Notes under the pieces: model-generated
Seen by the model: the letters and a program-made list of their open reading frames with translations, nothing else
What the model was told of the DNA's origin: nothing
The model's database searches: none
Source of the DNA: Thermoguttaceae bacterium
Lineage (GTDB): Bacteria > Planctomycetota > Planctomycetia > Pirellulales > Thermoguttaceae
DNA: 35,897 nucleotides
Assembly: GCA_017559825.1 (NCBI GenBank)
Contig: JAFYQR010000146.1
Location: forward strand, 1-35,897
Reading direction: 5' to 3'
Shown: piece after piece, positions 1-7,950 of the stretch
Numbering within the stretch: the stretch's first letter is position 1
Layout of the letters: each line of letters starts with the position of its first letter
Position numbers and translations under genes: made by a program

Positions 1-1
1 C

Positions 2-190
2 GTCAGACGAACGCTGATCGGAATCGCGCTCTTCGCCGGAATGTATTACCTCTTTTTGGCGACGAACGCTCGCCGCGTCGCGCCGCCGACCGAACCGGAA
101 GCGCCGCGAGCGACCGTCGACGCCGAAAACGCGCCGTCGGTAGAAACGCCCGCCGAAAACGCTTCGCCGGACGCCCCCGCGACGCCGTAA
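2..190 (+). CDS. 3' end of a membrane-anchored protein (partial)
   Basis: The frame is open from the window edge to a TAA at 188-190, giving 62 visible residues. It begins with a hydrophobic stretch (LIGIALFAGMYYLFLA) that would form one transmembrane helix. A short Arg pair follows, then a Pro/Ala/Glu/Asp-rich, probably disordered tail (repeated AENA/PAENAS patterns). The upstream part lies outside the window, so the family cannot be named. The stop is 32 nt before the hemE ATG on the same strand, so the two could be co-transcribed. Codon use (GCG, CCG, GAA, AAC) matches the neighbours, which supports it as real coding sequence. Confidence 0.6.
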   Translation, partial: VRRTLIGIALFAGMYYLFLATNARRVAPPTEPEAPRATVDAENAPSVETPAENASPDAPATP

Positions 191-222
191 AGTTGGACGC
201 CTTTTTACGCCCTATAGTATTA

Positions 223-1281
223 ATGACAAAATCGCCGCAAGAAACCGCCTCCGCCAACGATTCGCTCCTGCTGAAAGCGCTCCGCCGCGAACCGGTCGAC
301 CGCCCGCCTATATGGTTGATGCGTCAAGCCGGACGCTATATGGCGGAGTATCGCGCCGTTCGCGAAGGACGAACGTTCCTCGAACTCTGCAAAAACCCGA
401 AACTTTGCGCCGAAGCGATGCAAACGGCGGTCGAGCGGATCGGCGTCGACGCGGCGATCATTTTCTCCGACTTGCTCCCGATTCTTGAGCCGATGGGGTT
501 CGACCTCTCGTTCGTCGCCGGAGACGGCCCGAAAATCGGGAATCCGTTCCGCGAAGCCGACGACTTGGCCCGCGTTCGGGAACTGGTCGACGTTACGCCG
601 CTCGATTACGTTTACGAGACGATCGCCCAGACGCGCCGCGCCGTCGCGCCCCTCCCGGTAATCGGGTTCGCGGGCGCGCCGTTCACCCTCGCCGGGTACG
701 CGATCGAAGGAGGGACGAGTCGGCAATTTTTGCGAACCAAGGCGTTAATGTATTCTCGCCCCGACGTTTGGCGCGAACTGCTCGACCGTTTGGCGCGCTC
801 CGCGGCCCGCTATCTTAACGCTCAAATCGACGCGGGCGCCGACTGCGTTCAAATTTTCGACAGCTGGGTCGGCTGCCTCGGCGTCGAGGATTTCCGCCGT
901 TTCGTCTTGCCGTCGCTGCAAGAATTGCGCCGCGAATTGAAGCCCGGCGTCCCGGTTATTTATTTCGGAACCGGCAACCCGGCGCTCTTGCCGTCTTTCG
1001 CGGAAGTTGGAAGCGATTGCGTCGGCGTCGACTGGCGGATTCCGATCGACGCCGCTTGGGCCCAAATCGGGCTCGACCGCGCCGTTCAAGGGAACCTCGA
1101 CCCGGTCGTTTTGCTCGGCCCGCAAGAAACGATTCGCGCCGAAGCGACGCGGATTCTCGACCGCGTCGGCGACCGCCCCGGTTTCATTTTCAACCTCGGA
1201 CACGGGATTTTAAAGGAAACGCCGGTCGAGAACGTTATTTGCCTCGTCGAAACCGTTAAGAATTGGCGCCGAGCTCGCTAA
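223..1281 (+). CDS. hemE: Uroporphyrinogen decarboxylase
   Basis: This cytosolic enzyme of haem synthesis decarboxylates the four acetate side chains of uroporphyrinogen III to give coproporphyrinogen III. The first family signature (PPIWLMRQAGR) is at residues 28-38, and the second (GFAGAPFTLAGYAIEGG) begins near residue 148. The Asp expected to bind the pyrrole nitrogens is near residue 83 in IIFSDLL. At 352 aa the length is normal for the family. I chose the ATG at 223 because the protein then starts as usual; a TTG at 193 in the same frame would add ten atypical residues. There is no clear Shine-Dalgarno site in front of it. No other haem gene is in the window. Confidence 0.97.
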   Translation: MTKSPQETASANDSLLLKALRREPVDRPPIWLMRQAGRYMAEYRAVREGRTFLELCKNPKLCAEAMQTAVERIGVDAAIIFSDLLPILEPMGFDLSFVAGDGPKIGNPFREADDLARVRELVDVTPLDYVYETIAQTRRAVAPLPVIGFAGAPFTLAGYAIEGGTSRQFLRTKALMYSRPDVWRELLDRLARSAARYLNAQIDAGADCVQIFDSWVGCLGVEDFRRFVLPSLQELRRELKPGVPVIYFGTGNPALLPSFAEVGSDCVGVDWRIPIDAAWAQIGLDRAVQGNLDPVVLLGPQETIRAEATRILDRVGDRPGFIFNLGHGILKETPVENVICLVETVKNWRRAR

Positions 1282-1363
1282 ACCGCCCGCTTCGCCTATT
1301 TTAACGCCGTCGCAACAATTTTTTCTATTTAACCGTCAAATTTAACGCCCGCCGTTTCGTTTT

Positions 1364-1807
1364 ATGCGTCGTTTCGAACGCCGACATTCCTTCGCTTGGA
1401 CGTTTTTCGTCTTAATCTTCGCGTCCTTTTGGAACGGCGCGACGATTAAGCCCGAGATCGCGTTCTCCGACGCGAGCCGTTCGGCGCTCGCGGAAAGTTC
1501 GTCTTTGACGCCTGAAACGACGGACGCCGCGTTCCGCCGCGACGTTCCGGAATTCGCGTTTTCCTCCGCCGCGACGCGGGAAATTTTTGAAACGTTCCGG
1601 AACGCCGACGCCCGTCGCCTTCAACGTTCGACGCGGCGACACGGCGGCGACGATTTTTCTTTCTCGAGCGGTTCGACGAAATCGCCGCTCGTTCGCGAGT
1701 TTCCATTCGCCGACCCCGCGTTCGCGTCGGCGGTTTTTCGTTCCTTTTGGGATCGCCGCTCGGCCTCGCGTCCTCTCTTCCTAATCTTCCGTTCTCTTCG
1801 TAATTGA
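1364..1807 (+). CDS. Small secreted hypothetical protein
   Basis: I do not recognise this 147-residue protein. It begins with a basic stretch (MRRFERRH) and a hydrophobic core (FAWTFFVLIFASFW), which looks like a signal peptide or a single membrane anchor. The rest is rich in Ser, Phe, Arg and Ala, has no motif I can name, and may be partly disordered. Codon use resembles the surrounding genes and there is no better reading frame on either strand here. It stands alone: hemE ends 82 nt upstream and the next gene starts 125 nt downstream. Because it lacks a strong ribosome site and recognisable domains, it could still be a chance frame. Confidence 0.5.
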   Translation: MRRFERRHSFAWTFFVLIFASFWNGATIKPEIAFSDASRSALAESSSLTPETTDAAFRRDVPEFAFSSAATREIFETFRNADARRLQRSTRRHGGDDFSFSSGSTKSPLVREFPFADPAFASAVFRSFWDRRSASRPLFLIFRSLRN

Positions 1808-1932
1808 CGTCGACGGCGTCTTCTCGGCGTCCGTATCAAACGAAATCTAATTTAAACGTCAATTATCAACGTCTTGGCGCGAACGCGCAACCGTTTCGCG
1901 CTTACAAAGAGAATATTAATTAGGAAATCGAT

Positions 1933-2565
1933 ATGAGTCTTGAAAATCTGAGCGCGAACGCGCTCGTCGTCGTTTACTCCCTTCCCGCGCTCCCGATTTT
2001 TTGCGCCGGTTGGTTCTCGCAAATCCGCGCCGACCGCCGCGTTCGCAAACTAACCGACGTCGACGCCGAAGTTCGCTCCGACGCCGCGCTCGCCGCTTTC
2101 CTGCAGGAAGTCGACCTGACCGACGTCGAAGTCGTCAAAAGCGACAATTACATGCAAAACGAGTACGACGCGGCCGAAAATAAGATTTTTTTGAGCCCGG
2201 ACACGCTCGGGCGGCGCGACGTCGCCTCGGTCGCGCTGGCGTTGCGCGCCGGAGCGCAAGCGGTCGCCGAACGTCGCGAACCGGAAAAACCGCGCCGTGT
2301 TAGAACGCTCCACGCCGTCGAGAACGTCTCGTTTTGGGGCGCGTTCGGCGTGTTGGCGTTCGGAATTATGTCGTCGACCCTTGCGACGACGATTCTCGGT
2401 TACGCGTTGGCCGCTTTCGTTTGGGCGCTTTGGCGAATTCGCGTAAAGATTTTGCGCGAAATCGACGCCGTCGCGTTGAAATTTGCGAAAAACGACGCGT
2501 CGATTCCGGACGCGACCGCTCGCGGCGTCGAGGAAGTTCTCGCCGCCGAGCGCGTTAAATTTTAA
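1933..2565 (+). CDS. YugP-like membrane protein lacking the zinc-protease motif
   Basis: The 210-residue protein has the layout of the YugP family (neutral zinc metallopeptidase, Zn_peptidase_2): an N-terminal hydrophobic segment at about residues 8-28, a soluble region, and a hydrophobic hairpin at about 130-165. The strand-loop region (SDNYMQNEYDAAENKIFLSP) resembles the family's DHYDPR...L-S motif. Where family members carry HEVGH or HEAGH, this protein reads L104-R105-A106-G107-A108, so both His ligands and the catalytic Glu are gone. The later conserved acidic residue is kept in REIDA (E176). AGGA lies 7 nt before the ATG. The likely reading is a catalytically dead homologue; function unknown. 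Family assignment is by motif order, not by search. Confidence 0.85.
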   Translation: MSLENLSANALVVVYSLPALPIFCAGWFSQIRADRRVRKLTDVDAEVRSDAALAAFLQEVDLTDVEVVKSDNYMQNEYDAAENKIFLSPDTLGRRDVASVALALRAGAQAVAERREPEKPRRVRTLHAVENVSFWGAFGVLAFGIMSSTLATTILGYALAAFVWALWRIRVKILREIDAVALKFAKNDASIPDATARGVEEVLAAERVKF

Positions 2566-2585
2566 CGATTAGGCAAGTTCGTCGT

Positions 2586-2615
2586 CCGGCCCGCCTCGCG
2601 AGGAAAACGGGCCGG
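2586..2615. terminator. Hairpin between convergent genes, possible bidirectional terminator
   Basis: CCGGCCCG (2586-2593) pairs with CGGGCCGG (2608-2615). The interval also holds a self-complementary CCTCGCGAGG. It lies between the stops of two convergent genes, where a shared terminator is expected. There is no T-tract on either side, so it may act only as a pause or a stability hairpin. Confidence 0.5.
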
Positions 2616-2624
2616 GCGTCGCGC

Positions 2625-4418
2625 CTACCGTCGTCGCCAAAAACTCGGCGCGAAAATCGCCAAAACCACCCAAAATTCCAAGCGTCCGACCAACATCGCG
2701 CAACTATACAGAAATTTTGTCGGCGCGGAAAGAAATCCGTAATTCTCTAAGGCGCCCATTTTACCGAACGCCGGCCCGACGTTCGAAAACATCGAGAGCG
2801 CGCCGCCGGCCAAATCGGCCAACTTCTCCACTTTCGGCGCCGCCGCGTCGGCCCAGGGCGCGTCCGGTTCGAGGCAAAGCGTCGCGAAAATCGTCGCGAA
2901 AATCGCCGTCGCCGCCAAAACTAAGTAAACGAACGCGGAATTTAACGTCTCTTTTTCTAAAATTTCGTCGTTGTACCGCATCGCTCGAACAACGTTCGGG
3001 CTGTGCGCGCGCTCGGCGCCGAGCGCCAACGCTTTGCCGATAAAAACGAGCCGATAAATCTTGGCGCCCCCCGCCGTGCTCGCCGAGCAGCCGCCCCAAA
3101 ACATAACGAACGCCAACGCGAAAAGCGCCGTCGAGTTCCAAAGTTCGTATCGAGCGGTTGCGAATCCGGCGCCGGACGCCAACGACACGACGTTGAACGC
3201 CGAAGCTCGCAACGCGTTCGTCCAAGAATTGACGCCGTCGTTTTCGCTATTTCCCGTTTTTTTTGCAACTTCGCTATTTTTCGCGTTCGCCGTCGGCGCG
3301 TCTTCCGCGGTCAAGGCGCCGGAACTCGCCGATATCGCGGTCGCCGCTCCCGTCGTCTTCTTGTCGTCGCCGACCGCCGAGCTCCCCCGCAAGACGATTT
3401 CGTCGTTCGTCTCGGCGCTCTCGGCAATTTGAGCGCTTTCGGCAACTTTCGGCGAAGCGTCGAATCGTCGAAAATCGCCGCTCGCCCAACCGGTCGCGAA
3501 AACGACGACGATCGCCGCCGTTAAAATCGTCAAATACGCTCTCCACTCGACGTCGCGCATCAGCTTGCCGGGTCGTCCGACCGCGCACCAATAAAGGAGC
3601 CCGTAATTCGTCGACGAAATAATCATAAAAATTATCGCGACCGTTTCAAAAGCGCCGCCGTTTACGTTCGGATCGGCGGCGAACGCGCCGACGCTCGCGT
3701 TCCGAGAACTGAATCCGCCGGTCGCGACGGTCGAAAAAGCGTGCGCTATCGCGTCGAAAAGGGTCGCTCCGCAACACAAAAACAAAATCGCGCAAACGAC
3801 GTTCAACGAAACGTAAATCAAAAAAAGCGAAAAAGCGAGTTCCCGCATCTTCGCGAACGGCGCGTTCCCGGACGCGCCGCGTTCGAGCTTCATGATCGTC
3901 TTGCCGTTCGCGCCTTGGCCGATTAACGCGACAAAAAAGCACATCACGCCCAAGCCGCCGATAAAATGCGTCGCAAACCGCCAGAACAAAAGGGTTCGCG
4001 GCAAGGAAGCCGGATTCTCCAGCTCGCCGAAAACGGTCGCGCCGGTCGTCGTTAGGCCCGAGGCCGACTCGAAAATCGCGTCGACGAAAGTCGCCGGAAT
4101 CCCCGATCGCAGCTCGGCGGCGCCGAAAATATACGGAGTCGCCCCCAGAAAAATCGCTAAAATCCAACTAAACGCGACGATCGCTATCGCTTCTTTGCGG
4201 AAAAGACGCGTCGAGTCGGCGCCTCGACCGGCCCAAAAAAAGGCGAACGAAAACGCGAACGACGTCGCCGCGCCCTTCAAAAGTCCCTCGACGCCGCGCG
4301 CCTCCCAACGCCAATCGCCCCCCAACGCCTCGGCGGCCCAAGGCGCGCAGAACAACATGCCGACGCCGAGGAAGGAAGCGACGACGCTCAAAAAAACAAA
4401 AACGACCCGATAATTCAT
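2625..4418 (-). CDS. trkH: TrkH/KtrB-type potassium transporter membrane subunit
   Basis: This is a multi-pass K+ uptake subunit with the four pore-loop filter motifs in order: TTTGATVF near residue 127, STVATGGFS near 234, SGAGFATA near 417 and NVGPAFG near 547. These match the Trk/Ktr superfamily. The start at 4418 (MNYRVVFVF) places the first helix directly at the N-terminus; an upstream ATG at 4463 adds 15 unlikely residues. Between the second and third pore repeats, at about residues 314-394, is a hydrophilic Ala/Ser/Thr/Glu-rich stretch not typical of the family. No TrkA/KtrA NAD-binding regulatory subunit is encoded in the window. It ends 59 nt from the convergent YugP-like gene and lies 274 nt downstream of dprA. 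Confidence 0.93.
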   Translation of the reverse strand: MNYRVVFVFLSVVASFLGVGMLFCAPWAAEALGGDWRWEARGVEGLLKGAATSFAFSFAFFWAGRGADSTRLFRKEAIAIVAFSWILAIFLGATPYIFGAAELRSGIPATFVDAIFESASGLTTTGATVFGELENPASLPRTLLFWRFATHFIGGLGVMCFFVALIGQGANGKTIMKLERGASGNAPFAKMRELAFSLFLIYVSLNVVCAILFLCCGATLFDAIAHAFSTVATGGFSSRNASVGAFAADPNVNGGAFETVAIIFMIISSTNYGLLYWCAVGRPGKLMRDVEWRAYLTILTAAIVVVFATGWASGDFRRFDASPKVAESAQIAESAETNDEIVLRGSSAVGDDKKTTGAATAISASSGALTAEDAPTANAKNSEVAKKTGNSENDGVNSWTNALRASAFNVVSLASGAGFATARYELWNSTALFALAFVMFWGGCSASTAGGAKIYRLVFIGKALALGAERAHSPNVVRAMRYNDEILEKETLNSAFVYLVLAATAIFATIFATLCLEPDAPWADAAAPKVEKLADLAGGALSMFSNVGPAFGKMGALENYGFLSAPTKFLYSCAMLVGRLEFWVVLAIFAPSFWRRR

Positions 4419-4692
4419 CGAAACGACAATAATCCAAATATATGTTGAATTTTGCGGCCCCAAAAAAGATTCCGCGCCGCCGATTTCGCTCGAACCGCTC
4501 GATTTGTTTTCGCCGCCGCCCGAACAAGTCGTTCTATTTTACCTCGTTTATCGCAAAAAAGAAGCGGGGTCGTCCTAATTTCGCCGTTTTACGCAACCCC
4601 TTCCGTCCGCTTTAACGACCCAAACCTCGTTTGCTCGCCATTCTTCACATTTTACGCAAGCCTCGTCAACAACTTTAACCGCCTATTTTCGT

Positions 4693-6360
4693 TTAACGGC
4701 GCGAAACGGCGTTTCCTTCGCGGCGGCGGAGAATCTTCTTAAATTCGAGCGCGGCGATCAGCCCGACGATTTTCGCCGCGCCGAGCCCCGATTCGCGCAC
4801 GACTCGATCGATTGGAACCGGATCGACGCCGACCAATTCGACGATTTTTCGCTCGTCGTCGCTCAAACCTTCCGGAATCGCGGTCGAAGCGGACGCCGGA
4901 GGCGCTTGTTTCGCCGTTTCGCTCCTCGAACCGCCGTTAAAGTTTTCCGTCGTTCGCGATTTTTCCGGAGCTCGCCCCAACGCCGCCGCTCGCCGTTCGC
5001 GACTCGCCCGCTCGAAATCGCTTATCGCGGTCGAACTTTGCGTCCGAAGCGACGTTTTTTCGCCGGAGACGCCGTTTTCGCGCCGTTTTTTCCCTTCCGT
5101 TCGATTTTTCGGCAGTTCGAACGTCGGAAGCGCCTCCAACACGTCCTCGACCGACTCGACGAGCGCGGCGCCTTCCCGCAACAGCCGATGACAACCGCGG
5201 GACGTTTCGCGGTCGACGGGCCCCGGCACGGCGAAAACCTCGCGATTCTGCTCCGCCGCCAGCCGCGCGGTGATCAACGAGCCGCTTCGCAGCGGCGACT
5301 CGACGACCAACACGCCGAGCGAAAGTCCGGCGACGATACGGTTTCGCGCCGGAAAATTCCCGGCCAACGGCGACGTCAGCGGATGATACTCGCTAAAAAC
5401 GGCCCCCGATTCGGCGACGCGACGCGCCAACCCCTCGTGTTCGCGCGGATAAATTTTCGCGACGCCGCCTCCGAGCGCGGCCAACGTTCGCCCGCCGACG
5501 TCGAGCGCTCCGCGATGCGCCGCCCCGTCGATTCCGAGCGCGAGCCCGCTGACGACCGTAAAGCCGGCTTCGGCCAGCTCGCGCCCCAAACGCTCCGCCG
5601 TTTCGAGCCCGTATCGCGTCGCCCCGCGAGTCCCGACGATCGCGATCGCCGCTCGATCTTCCGGCGCGAACGCCCCGCGAACGTACAGAAGTCGCGGCGG
5701 ATTGTCGATTTCCCGCAGCCGCTCCGGATACCGAGCGTCCCGCGACGCGACAATTTCAATCCCGTTTTCTCGGCAGAATCGGAGCAACGCGTCGACGTCG
5801 CACGCTTCCCGCGCTTGAGAAATTTTCCGAGAAATCGTCGGCCCAACCTTCTCGACTCGCTCCAAATCGCGCCGCGACGCCCGCAAAACTTCGCCGGCCG
5901 ACCCAAAATACGCGATCAAGCGTTCGGTCGTCAGCGGCCCGACCCCGTCGACGGTCGAAAGAAGAATATCGTCGACAAGTTCCTCCGGCGCCCAAATTCT
6001 CGACGCTTCGCCCGACGGCGCGTCTTCGGCGGATTCCTCCGCTTCGCCGCCCTCGTTAAAGTCGCTCAAATCGTTCGATTTCATCGAAACGACCGGCTCT
6101 CGAGTCGGTCGCGATTCGCCGAGTTCTTCCGATTCCTCGCAAGCGCCCGAATCGCCGAGTTTCTCCGAATCGCCCCCAACGCTCGATTTATCGTCTTTCG
6201 CCAAGAGAGTGAAGTCGCAACGCCCGTTCAACGCGCCGATTTCCGGCTCCGCGTCCTTTTCGGAGCGTTCGTCTTCCGCGTCGTCGTTCGTTTCGTTCCA
6301 AGAAAGCGCGGAGTCGAGCGAATCATCGTCGTCGAAAAAAGGAGAGCGTCCGCGTTTCAT
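4693..6360 (-). CDS. dprA: DNA-processing protein DprA
   Basis: DprA binds incoming single-stranded DNA and loads RecA during natural transformation. After an unusual acidic Ser/Glu/Asp-rich N-terminal extension of about 120 residues comes a helix-hairpin-helix region (GVGPLTTERLIAYFG, then VEKVGP). A Rossmann-like core follows with AIVGTRGATRYG near residue 235, VSGLALGIDGAAH, ALGGGVAKIYP, FPARNRIVAGLS and SGSLITA near 360. A low-complexity linker leads to a C-terminal winged helix (about 495-550). Most family members are shorter than this 555-residue protein. AAGGA lies 7 nt before the ATG. It is 57 nt downstream of the sigma factor gene on the same strand, with a GC-rich hairpin between them. 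No other competence gene is visible here. Confidence 0.95.
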   Translation of the reverse strand: MKRGRSPFFDDDDSLDSALSWNETNDDAEDERSEKDAEPEIGALNGRCDFTLLAKDDKSSVGGDSEKLGDSGACEESEELGESRPTREPVVSMKSNDLSDFNEGGEAEESAEDAPSGEASRIWAPEELVDDILLSTVDGVGPLTTERLIAYFGSAGEVLRASRRDLERVEKVGPTISRKISQAREACDVDALLRFCRENGIEIVASRDARYPERLREIDNPPRLLYVRGAFAPEDRAAIAIVGTRGATRYGLETAERLGRELAEAGFTVVSGLALGIDGAAHRGALDVGGRTLAALGGGVAKIYPREHEGLARRVAESGAVFSEYHPLTSPLAGNFPARNRIVAGLSLGVLVVESPLRSGSLITARLAAEQNREVFAVPGPVDRETSRGCHRLLREGAALVESVEDVLEALPTFELPKNRTEGKKRRENGVSGEKTSLRTQSSTAISDFERASRERRAAALGRAPEKSRTTENFNGGSRSETAKQAPPASASTAIPEGLSDDERKIVELVGVDPVPIDRVVRESGLGAAKIVGLIAALEFKKILRRREGNAVSRR

Positions 6361-6372
6361 CGTTTTTCCTTC

Positions 6373-6397
6373 CGCGCCGCCTAAAAGACGCGGCGCG
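6373..6397 (-). promoter_or_regulatory. GC-rich hairpin in front of the dprA ribosome site
   Basis: CGCGCCGC (6373-6380) pairs with GCGGCGCG (6390-6397) across a 9 nt loop. On the minus strand it stands between the sigma factor stop and dprA, ending a few bases before the dprA AAGGA site. It has no T-tract on that strand, so it is more likely a processing, attenuation or translational element than a full terminator. Confidence 0.4.
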
Positions 6398-6417
6398 TTT
6401 CGTTCCTTCGACTCGGA

Positions 6418-7200
6418 TCAAACAAATTCCGGTCGCCGATCGCTCAGTTGCTGTTGCAGGCGGCTGACGATGGCGCTGTGCATTTGGCTGACGCGGCTTT
6501 CGCTCAAATCGAGCGTCGCGCCGACCTCTTTCATCGTCATTTCTTCGTAATAATAGAGAATGATGATCATGCGCTCGTTGCGACTAAGGCCTTTCGTAAC
6601 GAGGCGCATCACGTCCGACTTTTGAATCCGGCTCGTCGGGTCTTCGCCGCGAGCGTCCTCGACGAGGTCGATTTCGCTGACGTCTTTCGAGCCGTCCGTT
6701 TCGAACCATTTCTTGTTCAAGCTGACGAGATTGACGGCGTTCGCGTCGCTGAGAACGCGATCGAGCTCCGCTTTGCTCATCTTAAGATGCTTCGCCAACT
6801 CTTCTTGCGTCGGGAGACGGCCCAAGCGGTCGGAAAGCTCCTTGTTCGCTTCGGACAACTTTCGAGCGCGGGAACGCACCAAACGGGGCACCCAGTCCAT
6901 ATTGCGGAGCTCGTCGAGCATCGCGCCGCGAATGCGCGGAACGCAATACGTCTCGAACTTCACGCCGCGAGCCGGGTCGAACGCGTCGATGGCGTCCATC
7001 AGCCCGAAAATCCCCGACGAAACCAAGTCGTCCAAGTCGACTTCGTCCGGGAGGCGGGACCAAACGCGTTCGCCGTGATAACGCACGAGCGGCAAATACT
7101 GCTCGATCAACGCGTTGCGAAGCGTTTGATTCGAACGATCTTCGATAAAGTCTTGCCACAAACGGGCTACGTCTTCGGCGATAGACTGCGTCGCGACCAT
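6418..7200 (-). CDS. fliA: FliA/WhiG-family RNA polymerase sigma factor
   Basis: This is a group 3 sigma factor of about 260 aa that directs RNA polymerase to alternative promoters. Region 2 is clear (LVRYHGERVW, DLDDLVSSGIFGLMDAI, FDPARGVKFETYCVPRIRG). A region 3 with LPTQEELAKHL follows, then region 4 with the helix-turn-helix TMKEVGATLDLSESRVSQ. The start at 7200 is fixed by GGAGG five bases upstream on the coding strand; the longer open frame back to 7464 encodes an Arg-rich, unconvincing extension. No flagellar gene or FlgM anti-sigma factor lies in the window, so its regulon may not be flagellar. It heads a minus-strand run with dprA and then trkH. Confidence 0.95.
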   Translation of the reverse strand: MVATQSIAEDVARLWQDFIEDRSNQTLRNALIEQYLPLVRYHGERVWSRLPDEVDLDDLVSSGIFGLMDAIDAFDPARGVKFETYCVPRIRGAMLDELRNMDWVPRLVRSRARKLSEANKELSDRLGRLPTQEELAKHLKMSKAELDRVLSDANAVNLVSLNKKWFETDGSKDVSEIDLVEDARGEDPTSRIQKSDVMRLVTKGLSRNERMIIILYYYEEMTMKEVGATLDLSESRVSQMHSAIVSRLQQQLSDRRPEFV

Positions 7201-7438
7201 AAAATCCTCCCTGATTTTTCCAGTCCAACCAACAACAAGCAAAAGTCGACGCGGCGAAACGTCGTTTCGTCGTCTTTCCGTTCTCGCCGCCGTTCTCGTT
7301 TTGAAACGACGACGCGTTTTCAGGCGGAACGCCCCCGACCGGAGCCCGCGTAAAACGCTTGCTCCGCGACGACGCCGATTCCTCCGCGCTTGGTTCGACG
7401 ACCTCCTCGCCCCGCGCAAACAAACGTTCCCTATCCTC

Positions 7439-7458
7439 GCTAAAACTTCTGTTTTAGC
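7439..7458. repeat. Perfect 8-bp inverted repeat upstream of the sigma gene
   Basis: GCTAAAAC (7439-7446) and GTTTTAGC (7451-7458) are exact reverse complements around TTCT. The element lies about 240 bp upstream of the sigma factor start. It could be an operator for a dimeric regulator or a small RNA hairpin; the sequence alone does not decide. Confidence 0.45.
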
Positions 7459-7916
7459 AAGCAAGCCGTAAAAAACCGACCGTCGGGACGTTTCGACGCG
7501 TTTCGCGACGCCGAACGAAGATTCTCGCTCGCGTTAAGCAAACGCTCTCCGCCCGCTCGCCGCGCCGCCGCTCGAACCAAATTCGAACGCCGACGAGCCG
7601 AGTCGTCGAAAAACCGCCGAACGCGACGAATCTTCGCCGCTTTGTCGTCGACCGTTTCGTCCCGTCGCCGTTCGGAATCGCGTCTCGCGACGCCTCTTTC
7701 CGAACCGCGTTAGACCTCCTTGTCTCCTCGTCGGGACGAACGTTGTTCGACGCGACGTCGTCTCCGCGCTCAAGCGTTTTCACTCGAACGGCTTAACGTC
7801 GCGCCTTTATCGGGAACGATCGCGACGCGGCTAAAACGCCGGCGTTAAAGCGTTTGCCGCCGCCGTCTTTTCGTCGCGAACGGTTTAAGCTTCACAATCG
7901 TTCCAAACCTCGATAC

Positions 7917-7944
7917 TTGTTTTATCGACCTAATCGGGTAAAAT
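7917..7944 (+). promoter_or_regulatory. Sigma70-like promoter candidate with no gene downstream on its strand
   Basis: TTGTTT at 7917-7922 and TAAAAT at 7939-7944 are separated by 16 bp. No plus-strand gene follows; the next gene is convergent. The A/T-rich context makes a chance match possible. Confidence 0.4.
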
Positions 7945-7950
7945 TTTTAA

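Noticed and set aside
193..222. TTG start for hemE at 193
   Set aside because: It would add ten residues unlike the family; the ATG at 223 gives the usual N-terminus.
1295..1305. CCTATTTTAAC word found in several spacers (also near 25858 and 27574)
   Set aside because: It recurs, but its position and orientation relative to genes is inconsistent, so it may only reflect the A/T-rich composition of spacers.
4906..6384. Long plus-strand frame opposite dprA
   Set aside because: It is Arg-rich and antisense to a clear DprA; no independent support.
7454..7783. Minus-strand open frame of 109 codons in the stretch upstream of the sigma gene
   Set aside because: It is Arg/Thr-rich with no recognisable feature or ribosome site and looks like a by-product of CG-rich DNA.
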